In this document: piece after piece, positions 7,849-14,567 of the stretch
Layout of the letters: each line of letters starts with the position of its first letter
Position numbering within the stretch: the stretch's first letter is position 1
Position numbers and translations under genes: made by a program
Source: DASTPP01 sp035762175
GTDB lineage: Bacteria; Myxococcota_A; Polyangia; Polyangiales; Polyangiaceae
Assembly (NCBI GenBank): GCA_035762175.1
Contig: DASTPP010000248.1
Span: 1-31,227, forward strand
Length of the DNA: 31,227 nucleotides
Direction of reading: 5' to 3'
Notes under the pieces: model-generated
Told to the model about the DNA's origin: nothing
Seen by the model: the letters and a program-made list of their open reading frames with translations, nothing else
Databases searched by the model: none

Positions 7849-8577
7849 TCAGGCGGAGGCGGCCCGGGCCTGACCCCGGCGCGCCTGGTACTCGCTCAAG
7901 ATGCCGTCGTAATGGGCCCAGAAGCGGTCGACCGTCTGGCGCACGGCCTCGATCGCCTCGCGCTGCTGCGCCTCGGTGGTGCAGAGCTCGCAGGCGTAGT
8001 CGAGCCCCTCGGCCACGTGGTGCACGTCTTCTTCGGCGTGCACGGCGAAGAACTGCACGTCGTCGTCGGAGAGGCCGTAGAGCTCGGCGAGCATCATGTA
8101 GGGGTGGCGCCCGCCCTCTTTTTGGATGGTCTGCCCCTCGCTGGCGATCATGACGGCGGCCGCGCCCATGTGGTAGCGGGCGGGGTCTTCGACGAGGGCG
8201 CGGCGGTACTCGATGAGCTCGCGCGTCGCCGGCAGCGGCTCGGCCGCGCGGGCCTCTTCGTCGGAGATGCCGAGCGCGCGGAGGAACTTCTGCATCAGCT
8301 CGAGGTGCCCGTCGGTCTTCGAGAGCTCGCCGGTCACCTCTTCGTAGAGGTTCGAGGCCAGGCGCCGCCGGAACGAGAACACCGGGCAGCGGTAGAAGAG
8401 CTCGGCGACGTAGCGCTCGAACATCTTGGTAAGCTGATACGTCTGCAGCGCCGTCAACCGCAGCAGCTCGTCGTTGCGGCGCGGCTGGAAGAGCTCTTGG
8501 AAGATCGGGTGCGTGGCGGTCTGCCGCGACTTCATCGCCCGCACGAGCTCTTTGCGAAAATCACCTTGGGGAAGCAT
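7849..8577 (-). CDS. Haem-oxygenase-like diiron oxidase (HDO superfamily; TenA/PqqC/CADD fold)
   Basis: The product (242 aa) is all-helical and carries the six metal ligands of the HDO superfamily in order: E84 and H91 (E-x6-H in GELSKTDGH), E147 (ASEGQ), and H180, D184, H187 (HAEEDVHH). The spacings E-x6-H and H-x3-D-x2-H equal those of the Chlamydia CADD site. Relatives include UndA (fatty-acid decarboxylation), SznF (N-N bond formation), BesC (lysine fragmentation) and CADD (self-sacrificing pABA synthesis), so the fold predicts an O2-dependent oxidation but not the substrate. ATG 8575-8577 is chosen because a purine-rich GAGAG lies about 9 nt upstream. Upstream in-frame codons give only Pro/Ala/Arg-rich sequence. 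It is the first gene of the three-gene operon. Confidence 0.85.
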   Translation of the reverse strand: MLPQGDFRKELVRAMKSRQTATHPIFQELFQPRRNDELLRLTALQTYQLTKMFERYVAELFYRCPVFSFRRRLASNLYEEVTGELSKTDGHLELMQKFLRALGISDEEARAAEPLPATRELIEYRRALVEDPARYHMGAAAVMIASEGQTIQKEGGRHPYMMLAELYGLSDDDVQFFAVHAEEDVHHVAEGLDYACELCTTEAQQREAIEAVRQTVDRFWAHYDGILSEYQARRGQARAASA

Positions 8578-9473
8578 CGCGCCGTCTCTCTTTTCTTCGT
8601 CCGCGTTCGGGGCGCCGCCGGCGCGCGCCCGGACGCGAAGCGCGGGGGGTGACAGGTTATTCGGAAAGCGCCCCGGCCCGTTCGGGGCGGCGCCCGCCCC
8701 CGCCGGGGGCGGCGGGCACGGACCCCGAGCCACGGCCGCGGCGGGCCCCGGGGAGCTACCGGGCGAGGGCGAGACGGAATGACCGCTACGCCGCTCGGGT
8801 ATGCTGAATCAGCGCGCCCTCGCCATTGTCGACGCCAGTGTAAGCGCCAGACCACATTTCGTCAAATGAAAAAATCCTGGCGGTCGCGCCCCCACGCCCC
8901 TCGCCCGGGGCGGCGAGCGTCGCGACGGCGACCGCCCTGCCGGCGGCCGCCAGCGAGGGCGGCGCCCATGCAAGCCATTCGCCCGCCCGGGGGTCGATGG
9001 ATTCCAGCGAGGGCGGAGCAGCCCGCGACTTTCAGGTCTCGAGCGAACTCGGGTTAAGGGGGACATGAACATGTCCTAATAAGGGCAGCTCGCGCTTACC
9101 CGTGGTTCCGCCGCGAGCGGGGCCCTACCAACCTAACACGAACGTAAGGAATGAAACGTCTCGGGGTGCCAGGGGCGCGCCCCTCGCGACGCCCACCTTT
9201 TATATAGGCGGGCGCTCTCTGCTCGCGGCCCTCCGCTCTCGGGTTCGGCGGTGTCGCGATGGGCGACGAAGTATACCACTTGAACCAGGGCGGCAATCGG
9301 CGTAGAGGTTCTTCGCTTCACGGCCTAGGTGGGTGGGGGTTTCGGCGGGCGTCCGAGGCGCCCGCGTCCAGCCCCCCCGACCTGACGCGGTGAGTAACTC
9401 GCGCGGGCGCCATCAGGGCCGCACCCGCGCGCCCTGCTTTCCTCTGCGTGTTTCAAAGAGAACAGAGGCCCGA
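8578..9473. other. Gene-free regulatory stretch of about 0.9 kb
   Basis: Neither strand has a convincing gene: the open frames here encode Arg/Pro/Gly-rich peptides without family features. Base composition is locally lower in GC than the neighbours, especially at 8830-8880 and 9055-9320. Visible elements are the palindrome at 9061-9076 and a 13-bp direct repeat CCAGCGAGGGCGG at 8950-8962 and 9004-9016. There is also the 14-bp palindrome AGGGGCGCGCCCCT at 9171-9184, and isolated -10-like TATATA (9201-9206) and TATACC (9272-9277). It must hold the promoter of the minus-strand diiron-oxidase operon and that of the plus-strand gene pair at 9474. A small RNA is possible but no known RNA family was recognised. 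Confidence 0.6.
9054..9082 (+). promoter_or_regulatory. Promoter-like element whose spacer is filled by a 16-bp palindrome
   Basis: GGACATG-AA-CATGTCC (9061-9076) is an inverted repeat with perfect 7-bp arms. It is flanked by TTAAGG (9054-9059) and TAATAA (9077-9082), spaced 17 bp, so the palindrome occupies almost the whole spacer of a possible sigma70-type promoter. A bound dimer would block polymerase, or activate it by reshaping the DNA as MerR proteins do. The hexamers are imperfect matches, and the nearest downstream gene starts about 390 bp away. Confidence 0.4.
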
Positions 9474-9800
9474 ATGATGTCCTCCCGTACTCGGTTCGTC
9501 GAGCAGCCGCTGGCGAACCTGCCCCGGGCGCAAGCCGCGAATTCCGCCCGCCGTAGGATCGAGGTGCCCAAGGCCATCGTGCTTTCGGGCGCGCGCGAAG
9601 GGCTCGAGGGCGGCGATCGGCACGTGCTCTCGTTCACCTCCGACTACCGGTTGCGGGGCGTCTGCCAGCGCTTCGGCATGGCGGTCCCGCAGGCTTTGGC
9701 CTTTCCGAACTCACAACCCCTGGTCGGCTCGTACGACCCGAACCGGCACGACCACCTCGCGCGGGTGCGCGCGGCGGCGCCGCAGCTCGGGGCGGCATGA
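9474..9800 (+). CDS. Small protein of unknown function, coupled to the next membrane protein
   Basis: The product has 108 aa from ATG 9474 (a second ATG follows at 9477). GAGG lies about 7 nt upstream. It is basic and Arg-rich at the N-terminus (residues 1-36). A more protein-like core follows (about 37-95: PKAIVLSGAREGLEGG, then HVLSFTSDYRLRGVCQRFGM). There is no signal peptide, TM segment or known motif. The stop overlaps the start of the 170-aa membrane protein (ATGA), so the two are probably translated together. I do not recognise a family. The coding call rests on the Shine-Dalgarno, the overlap and the mixed amino-acid composition. Confidence 0.6.
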   Translation: MMSSRTRFVEQPLANLPRAQAANSARRRIEVPKAIVLSGAREGLEGGDRHVLSFTSDYRLRGVCQRFGMAVPQALAFPNSQPLVGSYDPNRHDHLARVRAAAPQLGAA

Positions 9801-10309
9801 GCGCGGGGGCGGGCGCCGGCGGGGCGCTCGGGCCGGCGCCGGCGGGGGCGGCCGGCTCGCGGTGGAACACGCGGCGGGCACGCAGCCTCGGGTCGGCCTG
9901 CGTCGCGGCGGTGCTCTACGGCGGCTGGGCGTTCGCGGCCAACGCCGGGCACGGCGCGGACCGGGCGCTGCGCTCGGGCGCGACGCAGGCGCTGCTCAGC
10001 TTCGTGCAGACGCTGGCGATGGCCCTGCTGATGGAGGCCCTCTTCCGGCTGCCGCGGCGCCCCGAGGTCGGGTGCGCGCTGGCCGCGGCGGGCGCGCTCG
10101 CGGCGGCGACGACCTGCACCGTGACGCTGCACGTCGCGGTGGGCACGCCCGAGGTCGCCCGGACGGTCACGCCCGTCCTGTCGCTCGGCGCCGTGTTCTT
10201 CGCGCTATACTCACTGAACCTCCTGCGAATGACGCGCCGGGAGGGCGGCGCGGCCGCGGCGCCGGCCGGGGCCGGCGCGGGGGCGGCGGGCGAACCGAAG
10301 CGCGAGTGA
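9797..10309 (+). CDS. Four-TM inner-membrane protein of unknown function
   Basis: The product (170 aa) has four predicted TM helices at about residues 30-50, 62-84, 91-115 and 121-143. The hydrophilic N-terminal (about 25 aa) and C-terminal tails are Ala/Gly-rich. The pattern YGGWAFAANAGHGADRALRS followed by TQALLSFVQTLAMALLMEAL resembles small 4-TM hypothetical proteins common in Proteobacteria. They have no assigned function that I can name. The start overlaps the previous gene by 4 bp. No charged residues inside the helices suggest a channel or transporter. The pair at 9474-10309 is likely one transcription unit, ending before the ferredoxin gene. Confidence 0.75.
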   Translation: MSAGAGAGGALGPAPAGAAGSRWNTRRARSLGSACVAAVLYGGWAFAANAGHGADRALRSGATQALLSFVQTLAMALLMEALFRLPRRPEVGCALAAAGALAAATTCTVTLHVAVGTPEVARTVTPVLSLGAVFFALYSLNLLRMTRREGGAAAAPAGAGAGAAGEPKRE

Positions 10310-10441
10310 CACCGCGAACGACGACAGGCTGTCCACCCCTCGCGTCAGCTACCACGATCTTTTAGGCTACTTCGGCGAGTACATTCGCAAAAACTCGATC
10401 GCGCGCGACAGCGCCTTGACGGCCGGGCGCACTCACAGCAG

Positions 10442-10460
10442 GGTTCGCGAAGTTCGAACC
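10442..10460 (+). promoter_or_regulatory. Hairpin/palindrome abutting the ferredoxin start codon
   Basis: GGTTCG (10442-10447) and CGAACC (10455-10460) form a perfect 6-bp stem with a 7-nt loop, ending directly at the ATG (10461). No Shine-Dalgarno is present in or before it. TTGACG (10416-10421), 17 bp and CAGGGT (10439-10444) give a weak promoter match, in which case the palindrome would overlap the transcription start. It could be an operator or an mRNA hairpin that limits initiation. Confidence 0.4.
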
Positions 10461-10793
10461 ATGCCCTTTCGCAAGCGCTTTCTCTTCGTGTGCACGAACC
10501 GCCGGCCCGACGACCACCCGAAGGGCTCGTGCGCGGCCAAGGGCTCCGAGCGGGTGCACGCGGCGCTCAAGAAGGCGCTCGGCGCGCGCGGGCTCGCCCT
10601 CACCGAGGCGCGGGCCTGCACCGCGAGCTGCCTCGACGTCTGCTCGCGGGGCGTCACCGTCTTGGTCGAGCCCGACCACGTCTTTCTCGGCGGCGTGACC
10701 GAGGCCGACGTGCCCGCGATCGTCGAGGGCCTCGAGCGCGGCGAGCTGCCGGCCTCGCTCGTGCTGCCCCGCGAGGCGGTCGAGCGGGGCTGA
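10461..10793 (+). CDS. Thioredoxin-like [2Fe-2S] ferredoxin
   Basis: The product (110 aa) has the length and cysteine spacing of the thioredoxin-fold [2Fe-2S] ferredoxins (Aquifex Fd4/Clostridium type). The ligands are C11, C24, C57 and C61, with an extra C53. The signature stretches are FVCTNRR, PKGSCAAKGS, ACTASCLDVCSRGVTVLVEP and VFLGGVTEADV. The protein is a cytosolic one-electron carrier; its partner enzyme is not evident. ATG 10461 is chosen because upstream codons (TTG 10416) add residues outside the family fold and run across the palindrome at 10442-10460. It converges on the riboswitch-controlled operon with a 26-bp gap. Confidence 0.92.
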   Translation: MPFRKRFLFVCTNRRPDDHPKGSCAAKGSERVHAALKKALGARGLALTEARACTASCLDVCSRGVTVLVEPDHVFLGGVTEADVPAIVEGLERGELPASLVLPREAVERG

Positions 10794-10819
10794 GCGGGCG
10801 GGCCGGGCCCCCGCGCCCC

Positions 10820-12079
10820 TCAGTACGCCCCGATCGCCCTCGGCGGCAGCCCGAAGGCGGTGTCGACGCGCAGGCCCGGCCCGGCCACGAGCGCGCCGCC
10901 CGCCAGGCGGAAGGGGCGCAGCGCGTTCTCGCCGGCGTCGGCGAGAAAGCAGAGATCGCCGCAGCCCGGCGCGCAGCGAACATCGCCGAACGAGAAGGCG
11001 TCGGCCGCCTCGGCGAGGGTCGTCGCCTCGCCGCTCTCGAGATCGAGCGCGAAGGCGAGGTCGCGCCGGCCGGCGCCGAGATCGCCGTAGGCGATGCCGA
11101 CGAGCAGCGACTCGGACGCGAAGGCGAGCGCGGGCGCGAGCGGGGCGCCGAAGCGCGCGGCGAGGTCGAAGCGGGCGATCTCGCGCGGGGGGCGGGCGCC
11201 GAGGTCGAGCAGCACGAGGCCGCTGCGGGCGAGCTGGCCGGCGCCGTCGGCGAACACGCCCGAGCAGGCGAGCGCCAGCCGGGCGCCGGCGGGCGAGAGC
11301 GAGAGCCCGCCGCAGTTGGCGAGGCCGGCGACGTCGTGGCGCCAGGTGAGGGCGCCGGACGCGAGCTCGAGGCCGACGAGGCGCGCGTCGGCCGCCTGCA
11401 GGAACGCGGCGTCGAAGCGGTCGAGGGTGACGACGGCCTCGCCGTCGGCGACGCGGGCGAGGCGGTTCGGCCGGGGCTGAAAGCCGCCCTCGGCCTCGGC
11501 GCCGAGGTCGACGCGGCCGAGAAGGGCGGGCCGCTCGCGGTCGACGACGAGCAGATCGCCGCCCCCGTCGAGGGGCTCGCGGCCGGGCGACGGGTTGGTG
11601 TTGTAGCGGGTGACGTAGGCCTTCGCGCCGTCCGCCTCGAGGTAGTCGTGCGGGTTCGAGGCGAAGCCCGTCGCGACCGAGAGCTGGCCCCGCACCTCGG
11701 CCGTCGCGGGGTCGACCCAGGTGACGACCGAGTTCGGGTAGCGGTCGATGAGCACGACGAGGCCCGAGGCGGGCCGATCGTGCGGCGGCACGACGTCGCC
11801 CGAGAGCGCCGCGCTCGCCCCGACGCCGGCCGACGCGCTCGAGATGAGCGACGCCGAGAGCAGCTCGCCCCCCCGCGAGACGACCGAGACGTTGGTCGAG
11901 GCGTAGTCGCTGCTCGCCACGACGAGCGCCCCCGGGCAGCCCGGCGCGCCGCCGCCCGCGCCGTCGACGCCGCCCGAGCCGTCGGGCGCCGAGACGTCGC
12001 AGCCCGCGGCGGCGAGGGCGAGGGCGGCGGCGAGGGCGGGCGCCCGCGCGACGAGGGCGGCGTGCTTCAACATAACCAT
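10820..12079 (-). CDS. Propeller-like lipoprotein downstream of BtuB-like receptor (BtuG-like role proposed)
   Basis: The product (419 aa) begins with a lipoprotein signal peptide and lipobox AAGC (Cys27), then a Gly-rich linker. The mature part is made of repeated short beta-strand units such as GLVVLIDRYPNSVVTWVDP, GDLLVVDRERPALLGRVDL and LSLSPAGARLALACSG. This YVTN/YncE-like pattern suggests a beta-propeller. GGAGG lies 4 nt before ATG 12079 (a second ATG is at 12073). The start lies inside the last codons of the receptor gene, so the two are translationally coupled and share the upstream cobalamin riboswitch. In Bacteroides, BtuG is a surface beta-propeller lipoprotein that captures B12 and caps BtuB. 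The same order here suggests an analogue, but homology to BtuG cannot be shown by eye. Confidence 0.78.
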   Translation of the reverse strand: MVMLKHAALVARAPALAAALALAAAGCDVSAPDGSGGVDGAGGGAPGCPGALVVASSDYASTNVSVVSRGGELLSASLISSASAGVGASAALSGDVVPPHDRPASGLVVLIDRYPNSVVTWVDPATAEVRGQLSVATGFASNPHDYLEADGAKAYVTRYNTNPSPGREPLDGGGDLLVVDRERPALLGRVDLGAEAEGGFQPRPNRLARVADGEAVVTLDRFDAAFLQAADARLVGLELASGALTWRHDVAGLANCGGLSLSPAGARLALACSGVFADGAGQLARSGLVLLDLGARPPREIARFDLAARFGAPLAPALAFASESLLVGIAYGDLGAGRRDLAFALDLESGEATTLAEAADAFSFGDVRCAPGCGDLCFLADAGENALRPFRLAGGALVAGPGLRVDTAFGLPPRAIGAY

Positions 12080-14133
12080 CGTGCCTCCAGGGCGAGGTAC
12101 GCGGCCCGCCCCGGCAGGGGGTAGCCGACGAGGTCGAAGCGCGCCTGATCGAAGAGGTTGGCGGCGCGGGCGCGCACGGCGATATGCCTGCCGAGCAGCT
12201 CGACCTCGGCCTCGAGATCGAACGAGCCCTGCGCGGGCAAGACGACGAGGCCCGCCGGGTCGGCGTAGCGGCTCGCCTGGTGCAGGTACGAGGCGCTCAG
12301 CGAGGCCGACGAGAGCCCGAGCCGGGGCAGCGGCCCGCGGAAGGCGCGCACGCGCGGCGCGAGCGTCAGCCGCGACTGGAAGGGCAGCACGTCGTTGGTC
12401 ACGTCGCGCCCGGGCGTCGTGTCGCGGGGGTCGAGCAGCGTGAGCGAGAGCTCGGCCTGCAGAAAGGGCAGCGGCGTCGCGCCGAGCGCCGCCTCGAGCC
12501 CGGCGACCCGGGCCCGCCCGACGTTGTAGGGCACGACGTAGCCGAGCGACGAGCGGCGGTAGCCCACCAGATCGCGCACCGAGCGCACGAAGGCGAAGGC
12601 GTCGAGGTACGCCTCGCCGAGCGGCCCGGCCCGCCCGCTCGCCCGGGCGCCGACGTCGGCGGTCAGGCCCACCTCTTCGACGAGCCCCTCGTTGCCGCGC
12701 ACCACGCCCGAGACGCCGTAGAGCTCGCCGAGCGTGGGCAGGCGCGCGTAGCGCCCCGCGTTGGCGAGCGCGACGAGCGAGCCCTCGCCGACCTGGGCGC
12801 CGAGGCGGGCCGAGGGCACGCGCTCGTCGCAGGGGCCGAGCCGGCGCGAGGGGCCCGCCGCCCCCGCGACCGCCGCGCCCGTGCCGTTGCAGGCGAGGCC
12901 GCCGAGCGCGCGCAGCGTGAGGTGGCGAAGGGCGAGCCACTCGCCCGAGATCGAGGCCTGCCCCGTCGCCCGCCGCGCGTCGAGCGCCCGCCCGCCGCCG
13001 TCGACCGCGAGCGCCTCGACCGACGCGCGCGCCGCCGCCGAGACGCTCACGCGCTGGCCCACGTCCTGCCGCCAGAGCAGCGCCTGCTCGACCCGCTCGG
13101 CGCCGACGTCCGAGCGGGCGGCGCCGAGCCCCGCCTCGCCGAGCGGATCGTCGTACGCGGCCCGGGCGAAGAGCACCGAGGTCGTGGCGACGAGGGCGCA
13201 GCGGCCCTCGGGCCCGCAGGGGGCCTCGGCGCGCAGCGCGGCCAGCGTGCGGCGCAGCGACGCGCGCGCCCGCTCGGTAGCGAAGAGCGAGAGCCCGGGC
13301 AGGCCCTGCTCGCGCGCCGTCGCGTTGACGAGCAGATCGGCGCGGGCGCCGCCGCCGAGCGCGGTCGTGCCGAGCGACCAGATGTCCCAGGTCGACGCGT
13401 CGGCGTTGCGGCGGCGCACGACGCGCTCGTCGCTCGGGTCGAAGCGGGTGCCGAGATCGTTGCGGTAGGCGTAGTCGTTGTCGGCCCGCTCGAAGCGCGC
13501 CCCCGCGAGCGCCGCCGCCCGCTCGCCCCCGAGGCCCACGTAGCCCCAGCCCGCGCGCGCCCCGAAGCTGCCCGCCATCAGCCCCGCCCCCGCCTCGGGG
13601 CCGCGGGGCCTTCTCGGCTCGAAGAAGATGGCGCCGCCGATGCCGAGCCGGTCGGCCTGAAGGGGCGCGTGCCCCCGGTAGATCTCGACCTGCCGCGTCA
13701 GCCAGAGGGGCACGAGCGAGAGGTCGGCCGTGCCCGCCACGTCGTCGTTGAGCCGGACGCCGCCGAGGTACACCGGCGTCTGCGCCGCCGTCGCCCCCCG
13801 CACCGTCGCGGTCGAGAGCGCCCCGTAGCCGCCCGACTCGGCCACGCCCACGCCCGGCTGCGTACGCAAGAGCTCGGCGACGCGCAGCCCCGGCGCGCGC
13901 AGCCGCTCGCCGCGGATCACCGAGCCGGCGAGCGAGGGGTCCTTCGGCGGCGGGCTCGGCGCCGACGCGCCCCGCACGACGACCGTGGCCTCCTCGGCGC
14001 GCGCCGGGCGCGCGAGCGCCGCCCCGAGCAGGGCCGCACGGAGCCAGGGGTCGGCTGGCCGCCCGGCCGGGGCCGGTGGCGTCTCGACTCGCCGCGGGCC
14101 CCGGGCGCCGCGGGGCAAAAAACCGACCCTCAT
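12067..14133 (-). CDS. btuB: BtuB-like TonB-dependent outer-membrane receptor, cobalamin riboswitch-controlled
   Basis: The product has 688 aa. A signal-like hydrophobic stretch (about 31-46) ends at ARA. A TonB-box-like ATVVVRG (about 49-55) follows, then a plug domain (about 60-165: RVAELLRTQPGVGV, STATVRGATAAQTPVYLGGV, VEIYRGHAPLQ) and a 22-strand-type barrel. The barrel ends with AYLALEARWLC, with aromatic residues near the C-terminus. The plug signatures match TonB-dependent receptors. Assignment to cobalamin rests mainly on the complete cobalamin riboswitch 37 nt upstream of the start. Four cysteines lie in barrel loops, where disulfides are plausible. The signal peptide is unusually long and Pro/Arg-rich at its start. 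The start codon sits in the loop of a strong hairpin. No BtuCDF genes are in the window. Confidence 0.9.
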   Translation of the reverse strand: MRVGFLPRGARGPRRVETPPAPAGRPADPWLRAALLGAALARPARAEEATVVVRGASAPSPPPKDPSLAGSVIRGERLRAPGLRVAELLRTQPGVGVAESGGYGALSTATVRGATAAQTPVYLGGVRLNDDVAGTADLSLVPLWLTRQVEIYRGHAPLQADRLGIGGAIFFEPRRPRGPEAGAGLMAGSFGARAGWGYVGLGGERAAALAGARFERADNDYAYRNDLGTRFDPSDERVVRRRNADASTWDIWSLGTTALGGGARADLLVNATAREQGLPGLSLFATERARASLRRTLAALRAEAPCGPEGRCALVATTSVLFARAAYDDPLGEAGLGAARSDVGAERVEQALLWRQDVGQRVSVSAAARASVEALAVDGGGRALDARRATGQASISGEWLALRHLTLRALGGLACNGTGAAVAGAAGPSRRLGPCDERVPSARLGAQVGEGSLVALANAGRYARLPTLGELYGVSGVVRGNEGLVEEVGLTADVGARASGRAGPLGEAYLDAFAFVRSVRDLVGYRRSSLGYVVPYNVGRARVAGLEAALGATPLPFLQAELSLTLLDPRDTTPGRDVTNDVLPFQSRLTLAPRVRAFRGPLPRLGLSSASLSASYLHQASRYADPAGLVVLPAQGSFDLEAEVELLGRHIAVRARAANLFDQARFDLVGYPLPGRAAYLALEARWLC

Positions 14134-14147
14134 TTCCGTTGCCCCGC
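14110..14147 (-). promoter_or_regulatory. Hairpin enclosing the btuB start codon
   Basis: On the minus strand GCGGGGCAA (14147-14139) pairs perfectly with TTGCCCCGC (14118-14110). The 9-bp stem has a 20-nt loop holding the ATG (14133-14131). A GGAG Shine-Dalgarno-like core lies just upstream within CTCCGAGGGAG, which can itself fold (CTCC/GGAG). Both structures could hide the initiation region, as expected for a riboswitch acting on translation. Confidence 0.5.
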
Positions 14148-14170
14148 TCCCTCGGAGGTCAACCCGGAAT

Positions 14171-14392
14171 CGCGCCGCAGGGGCGCGAGCGCTCGGCAGG
14201 TCTTCGGGCTTACAGGCACCGCACGCCCCTTGCCGGGGGGTGCGACCTACCGGCCGTCGCTTCCCGACCCCGGGTTCGGGGTCAGTGCGTTTGACGGCTT
14301 TCGTTCCTGCTTACCGCTGCGGGTCAGCCCCGGAATTACACCGGGTTCCCTTTTCACCGCGGGCCCGCCTCGTGCGGGCGCGCGGACCGAGC
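14171..14392 (-). promoter_or_regulatory. Cobalamin (B12) riboswitch
   Basis: Read on the minus strand, all core elements of the cobalamin family are present in order. P1 5' strand GCTCGG is at 14392-14387. GGGAACCCGGTG starts at 14350 and is followed by GCTGACCCGCAGCGGTAA. The conserved CACTG is at 14287-14283 and GGGAAGC at 14265-14259. The B12 box AGCCCGAAGACCTGCC is at 14210-14195, and the P1 3' strand CCGAGC is at 14196-14191. A P13-like hairpin (CGCGCC-loop-GGCGCG, 14187-14171) follows directly. Its loop CCTGC is complementary to GCAGG in L5 (14310-14306), the expected kissing-loop partner. High cobalamin should stabilise this fold and repress the receptor and lipoprotein genes. Confidence 0.95.
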
Positions 14393-14468
14393 ACCGGCAG
14401 ACCCTTACTCTGGCGGGCCCGGCCGGCAAAGCAGAAACGTCCCCCGCCCTGTGGTAGGGCTTGACTCG

Positions 14469-14495
14469 GGTGAGAAAGGCACGCCTTTGCACCCA
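14469..14495. terminator. Hairpin between the histidine kinase and the riboswitch, possible terminator
   Basis: GGGTG/CACCC and AAAGGC/GCCTTT stack into one stem with a small internal bulge and a 2-nt turn. It lies 73 bp past the histidine-kinase stop and about 77 bp before the riboswitch, so it could end the kinase transcript. No T-tract follows on either strand, so factor-independent termination is uncertain. Confidence 0.3.
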
Positions 14496-14567
14496 TTCCG
14501 CAGGGGGGGCCCGCCGCCGGCGGCGTGGGTGGCCGGGGGCCCTTCAAGAAGCGCGAACGCCCTCGGG

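Noticed and set aside
8866..9057. Possible 63-aa basic peptide starting MKKSWRSRPH
   Set aside because: Composition is almost only Arg/Pro/Ala, there is no Shine-Dalgarno and no partner gene, so it looks like non-coding GC-rich sequence.
9196..9208. TATA-box-like TTTTATATAGG
   Set aside because: No -35 partner at 16-18 bp on either strand, so it is only mentioned within the intergenic region and not called as a promoter.
9102..9305. Possible small plus-strand gene of 67 codons
   Set aside because: No ribosome site, Arg-rich composition, and it spans a 14-bp palindrome and TATATA element.
10310..10460. Open frame continuing upstream of the ferredoxin ATG with protein-like sequence
   Set aside because: It has no start codon other than TTG 10416, lower GC than coding DNA here, and the ferredoxin family begins at ATG 10461.
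14110..14124. Run of T's near the btuB start read as an intrinsic terminator on the minus strand
   Set aside because: The T-run lies before and within the 3' arm, not after a completed stem, and it falls inside the coding sequence.
14191..14470. Open frames crossing the riboswitch on both strands
   Set aside because: The conserved B12 box, P1, L5 and core elements explain the sequence, and the frames have no family features.
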